NCBI RefSeq assembly: GCF_030160835.1
Contig: NZ_BSPC01000069.1
Location: forward strand, 186,001 to 250,000
Direction of reading: 5' to 3'
Length of the DNA stretch: 64,000 bases
From: Labrys miyagiensis
GTDB lineage: Bacteria; Pseudomonadota; Alphaproteobacteria; Rhizobiales; Labraceae
Part shown: positions 40,947-49,534 of the stretch, one piece after another
How the letters are laid out: each line of letters begins with the position of its first letter
How positions within the stretch are numbered: the first letter of the stretch is position 1
Program-made: the position numbers and the translations under genes
Notes under the pieces: generated by a model
Seen by the model: only the letters and a program-made list of their open reading frames with translations
The model's database searches: none
What the model was told of the DNA's origin: nothing

Positions 40947-42461
40947 ATGATGAAGACGACCGTGAAATCCCTCGAAGGCTCGCGCCAGAAGCTGTTCATC
41001 GACGGCCGCTTCGTCGCGCCGAAGAACGGCAACTATATCGAGAGCTTCGACCCCACCACCGGCGAGAGCTGGTACCATTTGGCCGAGGCAGATGCCGCCG
41101 ACGTCGACGCCGCCGTGGCGGCCGCGAGCGCCGCCTTCCGCAATCCGGCTTGGCGGCGCATGACGCAGACCGACCGCGGCCGCCTGGTGCGCAAGCTCGC
41201 CGACCTCGTGCTGGAGCATGCCGACGAGCTGGCGGCAATCGAGACGCGCGACAATGGCAAGCTGATCAAGGAGATGCGGGCGCAGATGCGCGCCATGCCG
41301 GACTCCTATCATTACTTTGCCGGCATGGCCGACAAGCTGCAAGGCGAGACCATCCCGGTCAACAAGCTCGACATGCTGAACTTCAACATGCGCGAGCCGC
41401 TCGGCGTCGTCGGCATGATCACGCCCTGGAACTCGCCGCTGATGCTGCTCACAGGCACGCTTGCGCCCTGCCTCGCCATTGGCAACACGGTGGTGATCAA
41501 GCCTTCTGAGCACGCCACCGCTTCGACCCTGGCACTGGCCGAGCTGATCACGGAAGCTGGCTTTCCGGCCGGCGTCGTCAATGTCGTCACCGGCACCGGC
41601 CGCAGCGCCGGCGAGGCGCTGACGCGCCATCCGGGCGTGGCCAAATATGTCTTCACCGGCAGCACTGACACGGGCCGCCGCATCGCCGCCAACGCCGCCG
41701 CCAACCTCGTGCCCTGCTCGATGGAGCTCGGCGGCAAGTCGCCCCATGTCGTTTTCGCGGATGTCGATATCGAGCATGCCGTGAACGGCGTCGTCTCCGG
41801 TGTGTTCGCCGCGGCGGGGCAGTCCTGCGTCGCCGGTTCGCGCTGCTTCGTCGAGGCCAGTGTTTATGACCGCTTCGTCGAGGCACTGATCGCCCGCACC
41901 GGCCGCGTCAAGGTCGGTCACCCCATGCGGGAGGAGACCGATATCGGCCCGCTGGCGCTCTCGAGCCAGCTTACCAAGGTCGAATCCTATGTCGCGTCGG
42001 GCGTGCGCGAGGGCGCCAGGATCGCCGCCGGCGGCAAGCGTCCGCAGGCGGATGAGCTCGCGCGCGGCTGGTATTTCGAGCCCACCGTGATGGTGGAAGC
42101 CCAGAACGACATGGCCTTCATGCGCGACGAGCTGTTCGGCCCCATTGTCGGCATCATGCCCTTCTCCTCGGAGGAGGAGATGATCACGCTCGCCAACGAC
42201 ACGCGCTACGGCCTCGCCTCCGGCATCTGGACCCAGAACATCGACCGCGCCATGCGCTTCGCCAACCGCATCGACGCCGGCACGGTGTGGATCAACACCT
42301 ATCGCTCCTCGTCCTTCATGTCCGCCAATGGCGGCTTCAAGGAGAGCGGCTATGGAAGGCGCGGCGGCTTCGAGGTGATGCGCGAGTTCTCGCGGCTGAA
42401 GAACATCATCGTCGACTACTCCGGCGCCATGCAGGACCCCTTCGTCATCCGCCTGAAGTGA
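40947..42461 (+). CDS. Aldehyde dehydrogenase
   Basis: 504 residues of the NAD(P)-dependent aldehyde dehydrogenase superfamily. TPWNSPLMLLTGTLAPCLA is near 157, the general-base Glu in MELGGKSPHVVF near 260, the catalytic Cys in GQSCVAGSRCF near 293, and ELFGPIVGIMPF near 395. It oxidises an aldehyde to the acid in the cytosol. It follows the flavin reductase by 18 bases and precedes the LLM monooxygenase, so it probably handles an aldehyde released by the monooxygenase. The substrate is unknown. Confidence 0.93.
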   Translation: MMKTTVKSLEGSRQKLFIDGRFVAPKNGNYIESFDPTTGESWYHLAEADAADVDAAVAAASAAFRNPAWRRMTQTDRGRLVRKLADLVLEHADELAAIETRDNGKLIKEMRAQMRAMPDSYHYFAGMADKLQGETIPVNKLDMLNFNMREPLGVVGMITPWNSPLMLLTGTLAPCLAIGNTVVIKPSEHATASTLALAELITEAGFPAGVVNVVTGTGRSAGEALTRHPGVAKYVFTGSTDTGRRIAANAAANLVPCSMELGGKSPHVVFADVDIEHAVNGVVSGVFAAAGQSCVAGSRCFVEASVYDRFVEALIARTGRVKVGHPMREETDIGPLALSSQLTKVESYVASGVREGARIAAGGKRPQADELARGWYFEPTVMVEAQNDMAFMRDELFGPIVGIMPFSSEEEMITLANDTRYGLASGIWTQNIDRAMRFANRIDAGTVWINTYRSSSFMSANGGFKESGYGRRGGFEVMREFSRLKNIIVDYSGAMQDPFVIRLK

Positions 42462-42500
42462 CCCCGGTCATCCAAGACAAACCCCAAGGGGAAGAAAGAC

Positions 42501-43583
42501 ATGAAATTCGCGGTTTCGCTGACCATGGAGCGTTTCTCGCCCGGCGTGCCGATGGCGCGGGTCAAGAACAACCTGCTCGACCTCGCCCGCATGGCGGATG
42601 AGGGCGGCTTCGAGACCTTGTGGACGGCCGAACACCACACCATCGAATGCACGATCTCGCCGAACCCGTTCCAGACGCTGACCTGGCTGGCCCAGCACAC
42701 GCAGCGCATCCGGCTGGGTACCTCGACCCTGGTTGCGCCCTATTGGAGCCCGATCCGCCTCGCCGGCGAGGCTGCGCTCTGCGACCACCTCACCGACGGG
42801 CGACTCGAATTCGGCATCGCCCGCGGCTCCTACCAGTACGAGTTCGATCGCATGGCCGGCGGCATGCCGCAGCAGGAAGGCGTTGCCTATCTCAAGGAGC
42901 TCTTGCCGGCCATCAAAAGGCTATGGCAAGGCGACTATGCCCATGATGGTCATTACTGGAAGTTTCCCCTCGCGACCTCCGTTCCCAAGCCCCTGCAGCA
43001 GCCCCATCCGCCGATCTGGGTGGCCGCGCGCGATCCCGGCACCTTCGACTGGGCCATTGCCCAGGGCGCCAGCATCCTCTCCACCCCGCTCTCGGCGCCC
43101 GCGGCCGAAATCCAGGTGCTCTCGGACAAGTTCCACAAGGCGGTGGCCGATCATCCCGAAGTATCGCGGCCGCGCTTCATGATGCAGCGCCGGACCTGCG
43201 TCTACGACCGGCCGGAGGACTGGCAGCTCGCCGTGCAGCACAGCATCGACTATGGCCGCGCCTTCGAGAACCTGTTCCAGAATATCGGCACCGTCACCAA
43301 CGGTTTTCCCGAGGCCGTGCCCTATGAGGCCGTGAAGGGCAAGGACAACTACAACCCGGAAAGCGTGCGCCGGAACCTGATGTTCGGCACGCCCGACGAG
43401 GTGATCGAGAAGCTGCTCGTCTATGAAGCGGCCGGCGTCGACCAATATTGCCTCGGCCTCACCTTCAACCTGCCCTTCGAGCTGCAAAAGAAGACGATCA
43501 ACCTGTTCGTCAGGGAGGTGATGCCCTTCTTCGCCGCCCGCGAGAAGGAAGCGGAACGCGCACGCGCCAAGGTGCGGGCATGA
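42501..43583 (+). CDS. LLM-class flavin-dependent monooxygenase
   Basis: 360 residues of the luciferase-like TIM-barrel family. FAVSLTMERFSP begins it, then GFETLWTAEHHTIECTISPN, RIRLGTSTLVAPYWSPIRLA and DGRLEFGIARGSYQYEF. GGGGAAGAAAG precedes the ATG. Such enzymes use reduced FMN and oxygen to hydroxylate or cleave a substrate; the flavin reductase two genes upstream is the likely partner. Its stop overlaps the next start (ATGA). Confidence 0.92.
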   Translation: MKFAVSLTMERFSPGVPMARVKNNLLDLARMADEGGFETLWTAEHHTIECTISPNPFQTLTWLAQHTQRIRLGTSTLVAPYWSPIRLAGEAALCDHLTDGRLEFGIARGSYQYEFDRMAGGMPQQEGVAYLKELLPAIKRLWQGDYAHDGHYWKFPLATSVPKPLQQPHPPIWVAARDPGTFDWAIAQGASILSTPLSAPAAEIQVLSDKFHKAVADHPEVSRPRFMMQRRTCVYDRPEDWQLAVQHSIDYGRAFENLFQNIGTVTNGFPEAVPYEAVKGKDNYNPESVRRNLMFGTPDEVIEKLLVYEAAGVDQYCLGLTFNLPFELQKKTINLFVREVMPFFAAREKEAERARAKVRA

Positions 43584-44392
43584 CGGCGGTGCTGAACCAC
43601 ACCGTCGGCGAGGCGACCCTCAACTACCGCCTCGACGGCAGCGGCCCGGAGCCGCTCGTCTGTATCCACGGCGTCGGCTCCTATCTCGAGGCCTGGAGCG
43701 GCGTGGTGGAGCGGCTCGCCGACCGCTTCACCATCCTCACCTTCGACTTGCGCGGCCATGGCCGCTCCAGCCGCGTCAGGGGGCGTTACGAGATCGATGA
43801 TTTCGTCAACGAAACCCTGGCGCTGGCCGATCATGTCGGCTTTGAGAGCTTCAACTTAGCCGGCTTCTCATTGGGCGGGCTGATCGCCCAGCGCCTGGCG
43901 CTGACGCATCAGCGGCGCCTGCGCCGGCTCGTGCTGCTCTCGACCGTGGCGGGTCGCACGCCGGAGGAGCGCGAGCAGGTGCTCGGGCGCCTGGCGGCGC
44001 TGCGCATCGGTACGCCCGCTGGTCATCACGAGGCCTCGCTGTCGCGCTGGCTCACCGAGAAGTTCCAGGCTGAAAATCCGGACGTGATCGCAAGGCTGCG
44101 GGCCCGTGATGCCGAGAACGATCGCGACTGCTATGCCTCCGCCTACCGGGTGTTGGCCGAGACCGATTTCGGCGGTTTCCTCGACCAGATCCGCTGCCCC
44201 ACCCTGATCGCCACTGGCGAGGAGGACATCGGCTCCAGTCCGCGCATGGCGACTTACATGCATGAGCGCATTCCTGGCTCAAGCCTCGCCATCCTGCCGG
44301 GGCTTCGCCATTCCATCCTCATCGAGGCACCCGATAGAGTGGCGGCCTTGATGCGAGATTTTCTCGCCGAGAAGGAGGAAGCCCATGGATAA
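43580..44392 (+). CDS. Alpha/beta-fold hydrolase
   Basis: 270 residues. The oxyanion region (EPLVCIHGVGSYLEAWSG near 25), the nucleophile elbow GFSLGG near 95, an acid residue near TGEEDIGSS and the catalytic His in LRHSILIEAP near 250 give a complete Ser-Asp/Glu-His arrangement. It resembles 3-oxoadipate enol-lactonase-like hydrolases. It overlaps the preceding gene by 4 bases and the following one by 8 bases, showing tight coupling within the catabolic operon. Confidence 0.9.
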   Translation: MTAVLNHTVGEATLNYRLDGSGPEPLVCIHGVGSYLEAWSGVVERLADRFTILTFDLRGHGRSSRVRGRYEIDDFVNETLALADHVGFESFNLAGFSLGGLIAQRLALTHQRRLRRLVLLSTVAGRTPEEREQVLGRLAALRIGTPAGHHEASLSRWLTEKFQAENPDVIARLRARDAENDRDCYASAYRVLAETDFGGFLDQIRCPTLIATGEEDIGSSPRMATYMHERIPGSSLAILPGLRHSILIEAPDRVAALMRDFLAEKEEAHG

Positions 44393-44774
44393 GCAATTGC
44401 AGCAGGCCGGCGAGAAGATGCGCCGCCAGGTTCTCGGCGACGACTATGTCGACCGCGCCATGACCAATGCCGACGATTTCTCGCGCCCCTTCCAGGATAT
44501 GCTCAACGAATATTGCTGGGGCGCCGCCTGGACCGACGAAGGTCTCGACCTCAAGCAGCGCAGCCTGCTCAATCTCGGCATGCTCGCCGCCCTCAACCGC
44601 ATGCACGAATTCGGCACCCATTTCCGCGGCGCCATCCGCAACGGCTTGAGCGAGACGGAACTGCGCGCCGCCCTCATGCAGATCGCCGTCTATTGCGGCA
44701 TCCCAGCCGGCGTCGAGGCCTTCCGCGTGGCGCGCAGCGTGAGGGACGAGATGAAGCAGAAGGGCGAGCTGTGA
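44385..44774 (+). CDS. Carboxymuconolactone decarboxylase (CMD/AhpD-fold) family protein
   Basis: 129 residues. GDDYVDRAMTNADDFSRPFQ, then LDLKQRSLLNLGMLAALNR and HFRGAIRNGLSETELRAALM, match the all-helical CMD family. The pair with the lactonase-like hydrolase resembles the PcaD/PcaC partnership of protocatechuate degradation, although the rest of that pathway is absent. GAAGGAGGAAG precedes the start, and it overlaps the hydrolase by 8 bases. It ends the catabolic operon; a 198-base gap then separates it from the ABC importer genes. Confidence 0.9.
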   Translation: MDKQLQQAGEKMRRQVLGDDYVDRAMTNADDFSRPFQDMLNEYCWGAAWTDEGLDLKQRSLLNLGMLAALNRMHEFGTHFRGAIRNGLSETELRAALMQIAVYCGIPAGVEAFRVARSVRDEMKQKGEL

Positions 44775-44972
44775 GGGGATGGTGTGCTTCCGCTGATTCA
44801 AGGAATCCGCAGGCCGATCCTGCTCCGTATCGCCGGAAGACGGACAGGGCTGCCACCCTTCTAATCTACATCACCGGCAGACCGCAAAAAAGCGCCGCCG
44901 CAGCATCCAGAAGCGTTTGAACCAGCGCAAGACCGCCCGACCGGTCTGCGCCATGAGAGGGGAATTGATCGC

Positions 44973-45806
44973 ATGAATTACATCTCGAAACTGACGGCTG
45001 TCGCCGCTGCGTTGGCCCTGTCGCTCGCCGTGGTTCCGGCCCAGGCCGGCGCCGTGCTCGATCGCGTGGTGGCGGCCGGCACGCTCAAGGTTGCCACCGA
45101 CGCCAATTGGGCGCCGCAATCCTTCATGAACGACAAGAACGAGCTCGACGGTTTCGATGTCGACGTCGCCAAGGAGATCGGCAAGCGCATCGGCGTGAAG
45201 GTCGAGTTCATCACGCCGGGCTGGGACATCATCACCGCCGGCAACTGGGCCGGCCGCTGGGACATGCATGTGGGTTCGATGACACCCACCAAGAAGCGCG
45301 CCGAGATCTTCGACTTCCCCGCCGTCTATTACTACACCCCTGCCGCCGTAGCCGTGCACAATGACAGCAAGGCCGCCAAGCTCTCAGACCTCGGCGGCAA
45401 GACCGTCGGCGCCACCACCTCCTCGACCTTCGAGGCCTATGCCAATGGCGACCTGACGCTGGACGCTGCCGGCGCCCCACCCTTCACCTATGAGTTCAAG
45501 CCCGGCCAGGTGAAATCCTACGCCAACTCGACCACCGCCTTCGATGATCTGCGCCTCGGCGACGGCGTGCGCCTGGATGCGGTGATCTCCTCCCAACCCA
45601 GCATCAACGACGCCAAGAAAGCCGGCTATCCGATCAAGCAGATCGGCGAAGCCGTGTTCTACGAGCCGCTGGCGGTGGCGATCGAGCATGGCGATCCCGA
45701 GTTCAAGACCAAGATCGCCGATGCCGTGCAGGCGATGAAGACCGACGGCACGCTGAGCAAGCTTTCAGTGAAGTGGTACGGCGTCGACTACACTGTGACC
45801 AAGTGA
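44973..45806 (+). CDS. Polar amino-acid ABC transporter periplasmic binding protein
   Basis: 277 residues of the SBP_bac_3 family. A Sec signal peptide (VAAALALSLAVVPAQAG) is cleaved after about residue 25. The mature domain has GTLKVATDANWAPQSF, DGFDVDVAKEIGKRIGVKV and the C-terminal LSVKWYGVDYTVTK. GAGGGG precedes the ATG. It probably delivers an amino acid or a related nitrogen compound to the permease and ATPase downstream. A rho-independent hairpin directly after the stop favours its higher expression over the membrane parts. Confidence 0.92.
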   Translation: MNYISKLTAVAAALALSLAVVPAQAGAVLDRVVAAGTLKVATDANWAPQSFMNDKNELDGFDVDVAKEIGKRIGVKVEFITPGWDIITAGNWAGRWDMHVGSMTPTKKRAEIFDFPAVYYYTPAAVAVHNDSKAAKLSDLGGKTVGATTSSTFEAYANGDLTLDAAGAPPFTYEFKPGQVKSYANSTTAFDDLRLGDGVRLDAVISSQPSINDAKKAGYPIKQIGEAVFYEPLAVAIEHGDPEFKTKIADAVQAMKTDGTLSKLSVKWYGVDYTVTK

Positions 45807-45818
45807 GGTACACCCGAG

Positions 45819-45845
45819 GCGGCCCGAGAGTGCGGGCCGCTTTTT
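45819..45845 (+). terminator. Rho-independent (attenuating) terminator after the binding-protein gene
   Basis: GCGGCCCGagagtgCGGGCCGC followed by TTTTT forms a perfect 8-pair stem with a U-tail, 13 bases after the stop. The permease gene continues on the same strand 114 bases later, so partial read-through is likely. Confidence 0.88.
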
Positions 45846-45958
45846 GATGATGGGTTGGCAGAGAAAGTCTGCCATCCCCGGCAAGGCCTAAGGCCTTGGA
45901 AGGGGATGACAGAGCCTTCGTCCCAAGCAAAGCCCTTCGCCGTTCAAGGGAACGAGAG

Positions 45959-46933
45959 ATGCTTTATCCCGATACCGTGGAATCCGAGGTCATCGTCCAC
46001 AAGCCCTGGTTCATCGCCGGCATGTTCGCCCTCGTGCTGGCCTGCTTCCTGGCCTTCAATCTGACGGGTACGACGATGGGTGAATTGCTGCGCCCGGTGA
46101 TCGGTGATCCCCTGCAGAGTGGTCTCTACGGCCGCTTCGCCATCGCCTTCACCGTCGCGGTGATCTTCTGCCTGAACGTCGTCTTGATCGGCTTTGCGCC
46201 CCTGAAGGTACAGATCGGCATCGTCTGGCTCGAATTGCTGCTGCTCTTCCTCGCCTTCTTCGAGACATTCCATCTCAGCCTGCCCTTCATCCGCGAGAAG
46301 CTGCCCTTCCTGATCACGCAGGGTGTGGTCACCACGCTCTATGTCTCGGCCATCTCGATCGTCGTCGCCTCGGTGATCGCCATCCTCGGCGCCGTAGCCA
46401 AGCTCTCGACCAACGGCTTTGCCTATGCCATCGCCAGCTTCTACACCTCCTTCTTCCGCGGCCTGCCGCTGCTGATGCAGGTCTACCTGATCTATCTCGG
46501 CCTGCCGCAGCTCGGCTTCGTCATCGACGCCGTGCCGGCCGGCATCCTGGCGTTGTCGCTGTGCTACGGCGCCTACATGACCGAGATCTTCCGCTCCGGA
46601 ATCCAGAGCATCGATCGCGGCCAGTGGGAGGCCTCGCGCTCCATGGGCTTCGGCTTCGGCCTCACCATGCGCAAGATCATCCTGCCGCAGGCGCTGCCGG
46701 TGATCATCCCGCCCACCGGCAACCAGTTCATCTCGATGCTGAAGGACAGTTCCCTCGTCTCGGTGATCGGCGTGTGGGAGCTGATGTTCCTCGCCCGCAC
46801 GCTGGGCCAGAAGACCTTCCAGCACATGGAAATGCTGATCTCTGCCGCGATGCTCTACTGGATCATGTCGATCTGCCTCGAGCTCATCCAGGCCCGCATC
46901 GAACGCCATTACGCCAGGAGCAAGGTGCGATGA
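45959..46933 (+). CDS. Polar amino-acid ABC transporter permease with extra N-terminal membrane segments
   Basis: 324 residues, longer than the usual 220-240 of HisMQ-type permeases. The C-terminal 220 residues have the standard fold with [34 protein letters not shown] and the EAA loop [20 protein letters not shown]. About 100 additional residues at the N-terminus contain three extra hydrophobic segments ([17 protein letters not shown] and two more). GGGAACGAGAG precedes the ATG at 45959. Only one permease gene is present, so a homodimer is implied. Confidence 0.9.
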   Translation: MLYPDTVESEVIVHKPWFIAGMFALVLACFLAFNLTGTTMGELLRPVIGDPLQSGLYGRFAIAFTVAVIFCLNVVLIGFAPLKVQIGIVWLELLLLFLAFFETFHLSLPFIREKLPFLITQGVVTTLYVSAISIVVASVIAILGAVAKLSTNGFAYAIASFYTSFFRGLPLLMQVYLIYLGLPQLGFVIDAVPAGILALSLCYGAYMTEIFRSGIQSIDRGQWEASRSMGFGFGLTMRKIILPQALPVIIPPTGNQFISMLKDSSLVSVIGVWELMFLARTLGQKTFQHMEMLISAAMLYWIMSICLELIQARIERHYARSKVR

Positions 46934-47673
46934 ACGCCGACACCATCATCCAGGCCACGAATGTGGCCAAATGGTATGGCACTTTCCAGGTGCTCAAGGA
47001 CATCAACCTCACCGTACGCAAGGGCGAGCGCATCGTCATCTGCGGGCCCTCCGGCTCGGGCAAGTCGACCCTGATCCGCTGCTTCAACCGCCTCGAGGCG
47101 CATCAGGAGGGCGACATCGTGGTCACCGGCGTCACCCTGCACGACAAGATGAAGGACGTCGCCGCCGTGCGCCGCAATGTCGGCATGGTGTTCCAGCACT
47201 TCAACCTGTTCCCGCATATGACGGTGCTGATGAACTGCATGGTCGGGCCAATGTGGATCAAGGGCGTCAAGTCTGCCGAAGCGAGGAAGACGGCGCTGCA
47301 ATTCCTCGAACGCGTGCGCATCCCCGACCAGGCCAACAAGTTCCCGGTGCAGCTCTCCGGCGGCCAGCAGCAACGCGTCGCCATCGCCCGGAGCCTCTGC
47401 ATGCAGCCGGCCGTGATGCTGTTCGACGAGCCGACCTCGGCGCTCGATCCGGAAATGGTGTCGGAAGTGCTGGAGACGATGACGAGCCTGGCCCGCGACG
47501 GCATGACCATGGTCTGCGTCACCCACGAAATGGGTTTCGCCCGCGCCGTGGCCGACCGGGTGATCTTCATGAATTCGGGTCAGATCGTCGAAGAAGGCAA
47601 GCCTCACGACTTCTTCACCAACCCGCAGCACGAGCGCACGAAGACTTTTCTGAGCCAGATCCTCAAGCATTGA
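46930..47673 (+). CDS. Polar amino-acid ABC transporter ATPase (GlnQ/HisP type)
   Basis: 247 residues. Walker [11 protein letters not shown] is near 38, the Q-loop [14 protein letters not shown] near 85, the signature [15 protein letters not shown] near 143, and Walker [14 protein letters not shown] near 165 with the switch His in VTHEMGF. It energises amino-acid uptake with the upstream permease. The ATG overlaps the permease stop (ATGA). An upstream in-frame extension lies within the permease gene and is not used. Confidence 0.95.
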   Translation: MNADTIIQATNVAKWYGTFQVLKDINLTVRKGERIVICGPSGSGKSTLIRCFNRLEAHQEGDIVVTGVTLHDKMKDVAAVRRNVGMVFQHFNLFPHMTVLMNCMVGPMWIKGVKSAEARKTALQFLERVRIPDQANKFPVQLSGGQQQRVAIARSLCMQPAVMLFDEPTSALDPEMVSEVLETMTSLARDGMTMVCVTHEMGFARAVADRVIFMNSGQIVEEGKPHDFFTNPQHERTKTFLSQILKH

Positions 47674-47691
47674 GCCGGGAGCGCCGGGTTC

Positions 47692-47799
47692 GGAGTATCG
47701 ATCTTTAGCCACTTCGGCCTTGCCAAAGTGGCGGGATCGACAACCTTGGAAGCACCACATCTTCGAGAGAGAAAGATGGCGATCGGTGATCGCCACTCC
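47692..47799. repeat. Variable-stem palindromic repeat, locus 9
   Basis: GGAGTATCGATC is followed by CCACTTCGgccttgcCAAAGTGG and GATCGAC. CCTTGGAAGC and a right half GATGGCGATCGGTGATCGCCACTCC complete it. The short palindrome GGCGATCggtGATCGCC is the same type as in locus 3. A further small hairpin AGCCGGCtggaGAGCCGGC lies beyond it at about 47840. The element separates the convergent ATPase and glnT genes. Confidence 0.75.
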
Positions 47800-47865
47800 G
47801 CTTCATGCGCCTCGCCTTGCAAAGTCGGCGTAGGAAGAGCCGGCTGGAGAGCCGGCGGCCCCAGG

Positions 47866-49173
47866 CTACACGTCGAGCGTATGCTCGCGCTCCCACTGCG
47901 TGAAATGCTGGGCGTAGCTGTTCCACTCCTGGTGCTTCAGCTTGAGATAGGACGAGGAGAAGGCTTCGCCAAGCGCGGCCTTCAGGCCCTTGTCCTTGTC
48001 GAAATTCCTGAGGGCGTCGAGCAGGTTCAGAGGCAGCTTGGGCGCGCCCTTCACCGTATGGCCCATCTGGTACATATCGATGTCGTAGCGCTTGCCGGGG
48101 TCGGCCTTGGTATGGATGCCATCGAGGCCGGCGGCAATGATCACAGCCTGCAGGAGATAGGGATTGGCGGCGCCGTCGGGCAGGCGCAGCTCGAAGCGAC
48201 CCTTGCCGGGCACACGCACCATGTGGGTGCGGTTGTTGCCCGTCCAGGTCACGGTGTTGGGCGACCATGTCGCGCCCGACACAGTGCGCGGGGCATTGAT
48301 TCTCTTATAGGAATTGACGGTGGGGTTGGTGATAGCGGCCAGCGCCTCGGCATGTTTCATGATGCCGCCGAGGAAGTGGTAACCCTGCGCCGACAGGCCC
48401 ATCTCATCCTTGGCGTCGTAGAACATGTTGGTCTTGCCGGCCTTGTCCCACACCGAGATATGGGCGTGGCAGCCCGAACCTGTGAGGCCCGGGAAGGGCT
48501 TGGGCATGAAGGTGGCGCGCAACCCGTGCTTCTCGGCCACCGACTTGACCATGAATTTGAAGAAGGAATGGCGGTCGGCCGTGATGAGGCAGTCGTCGAA
48601 GTTCCAGTTCATCTCGAACTGGCCGTTGGCGTCCTCATGGTCGTTCTGATAGGGCCCCCAGCCGAGCTCCAGCATGTAGTCGCAGATCTCGGCGATGACG
48701 TCATAGCGGCGCATCAGGGCCTGCTGGTCGTAGCAGGGCTTGGCGGCGTTATCCTTGCTGTCCGAAATGGCGCCACCGTCGGCATCGGTCAGGAAGAACT
48801 CGGCCTCGACACCGGTCCTCACATAGAGGCCTTCCTTGGCCGCATTGGCCATGACGTTCTTGAGCACGACGCGCGGCGCCTGCTCGACATGCTGCTCTTC
48901 CATCACGCAATCGGCGGCGACCCAGGCGACATCCTTCTTCCACGGCAGTTGCACCACGGCGGAAGCGTCGGGCACGGCGAAGAGATCGGGATGGGCGGGC
49001 GTCATGTCGAGCCACGTGGCGAAACCGGCAAAGCCAGCGCCGTCCCTTTGCATATCCGCGATCGCCGCCGCCGGCACCAGCTTGGCGCGCTGGGCGCCGA
49101 ACAGGTCCGTATAGGAGATCATGAAGTAGCGGATGCCCTTTTCCTTGGCGATTTCAGCCAGATCCTGCGTCAT
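47866..49173 (-). CDS. glnT: GlnT-type (type III) glutamine synthetase / gamma-glutamylamide synthetase
   Basis: 435 residues, the size of rhizobial GlnT and GmaS. Glutamine-synthetase catalytic motifs are present: the metal-binding VEAEFFL near 123, WGPYQNDHEDANGQFEMNW near 170, the GSGCHAHISVWD loop near 230, and NRTHMVRVPGKGRFELRLPD near 310. The family ligates ammonia or an alkylamine to glutamate with ATP. It is next to glxD-glxC-glxB, which are homologous to N-methylglutamate synthase subunits, so an amine such as methylamine is a plausible substrate. It is the fourth gene of that minus-strand series, after a 361-base gap. Confidence 0.9.
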   Translation of the reverse strand: MTQDLAEIAKEKGIRYFMISYTDLFGAQRAKLVPAAAIADMQRDGAGFAGFATWLDMTPAHPDLFAVPDASAVVQLPWKKDVAWVAADCVMEEQHVEQAPRVVLKNVMANAAKEGLYVRTGVEAEFFLTDADGGAISDSKDNAAKPCYDQQALMRRYDVIAEICDYMLELGWGPYQNDHEDANGQFEMNWNFDDCLITADRHSFFKFMVKSVAEKHGLRATFMPKPFPGLTGSGCHAHISVWDKAGKTNMFYDAKDEMGLSAQGYHFLGGIMKHAEALAAITNPTVNSYKRINAPRTVSGATWSPNTVTWTGNNRTHMVRVPGKGRFELRLPDGAANPYLLQAVIIAAGLDGIHTKADPGKRYDIDMYQMGHTVKGAPKLPLNLLDALRNFDKDKGLKAALGEAFSSSYLKLKHQEWNSYAQHFTQWEREHTLDV

Positions 49174-49283
49174 GTGATGTGTTCCCGGTACTTGGATGAG
49201 TATAATTTTCTCAAAGCTGCTCTGGCGGCAGTTTTGCGGAGTTCGCGAAGGGCGGCGTCAGGACATGCCCCTCGAATATGGAA

Positions 49284-49476
49284 ACGTCGCGCCGCCCCTC
49301 ACCTCTATCCTCCCCCCGTAAACGGGGCGAGGGGACTTTGACGGCGCGCCTTGTCTTCAGAACGCTCATCTCGCGCAACGGTTGGGCGAGTTGAGACGCC
49401 GACGAAAAAATCTCGACGATTGCGCCCACTCGCCCCGTTTACGGGGAGAGGATAGAGGTGAGGGGCTGCGCGACGC
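49284..49476. repeat. Long inverted repeat between glnT and glxD (family B)
   Basis: CGTCGCGCCGCCCCTCACCT, continued by CTATCCTCCCCCCGTAAACG, is answered by CCCGTTTACGGGGAGAGGAT, continued by AGAGGTGAGGGGCTGCGCGA. A roughly 85-base unpaired centre lies between. The architecture resembles family A, but the sequence is unrelated. It fills most of the 361-base gap between glnT and glxD (49174-49534). I see no other element there. Confidence 0.83.
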
Positions 49477-49534
49477 TTCAAGCGAGGTGAACAAATTCAT
49501 TGGCTCCTCAAGAAAAGAGCTGAAACTGCACACC

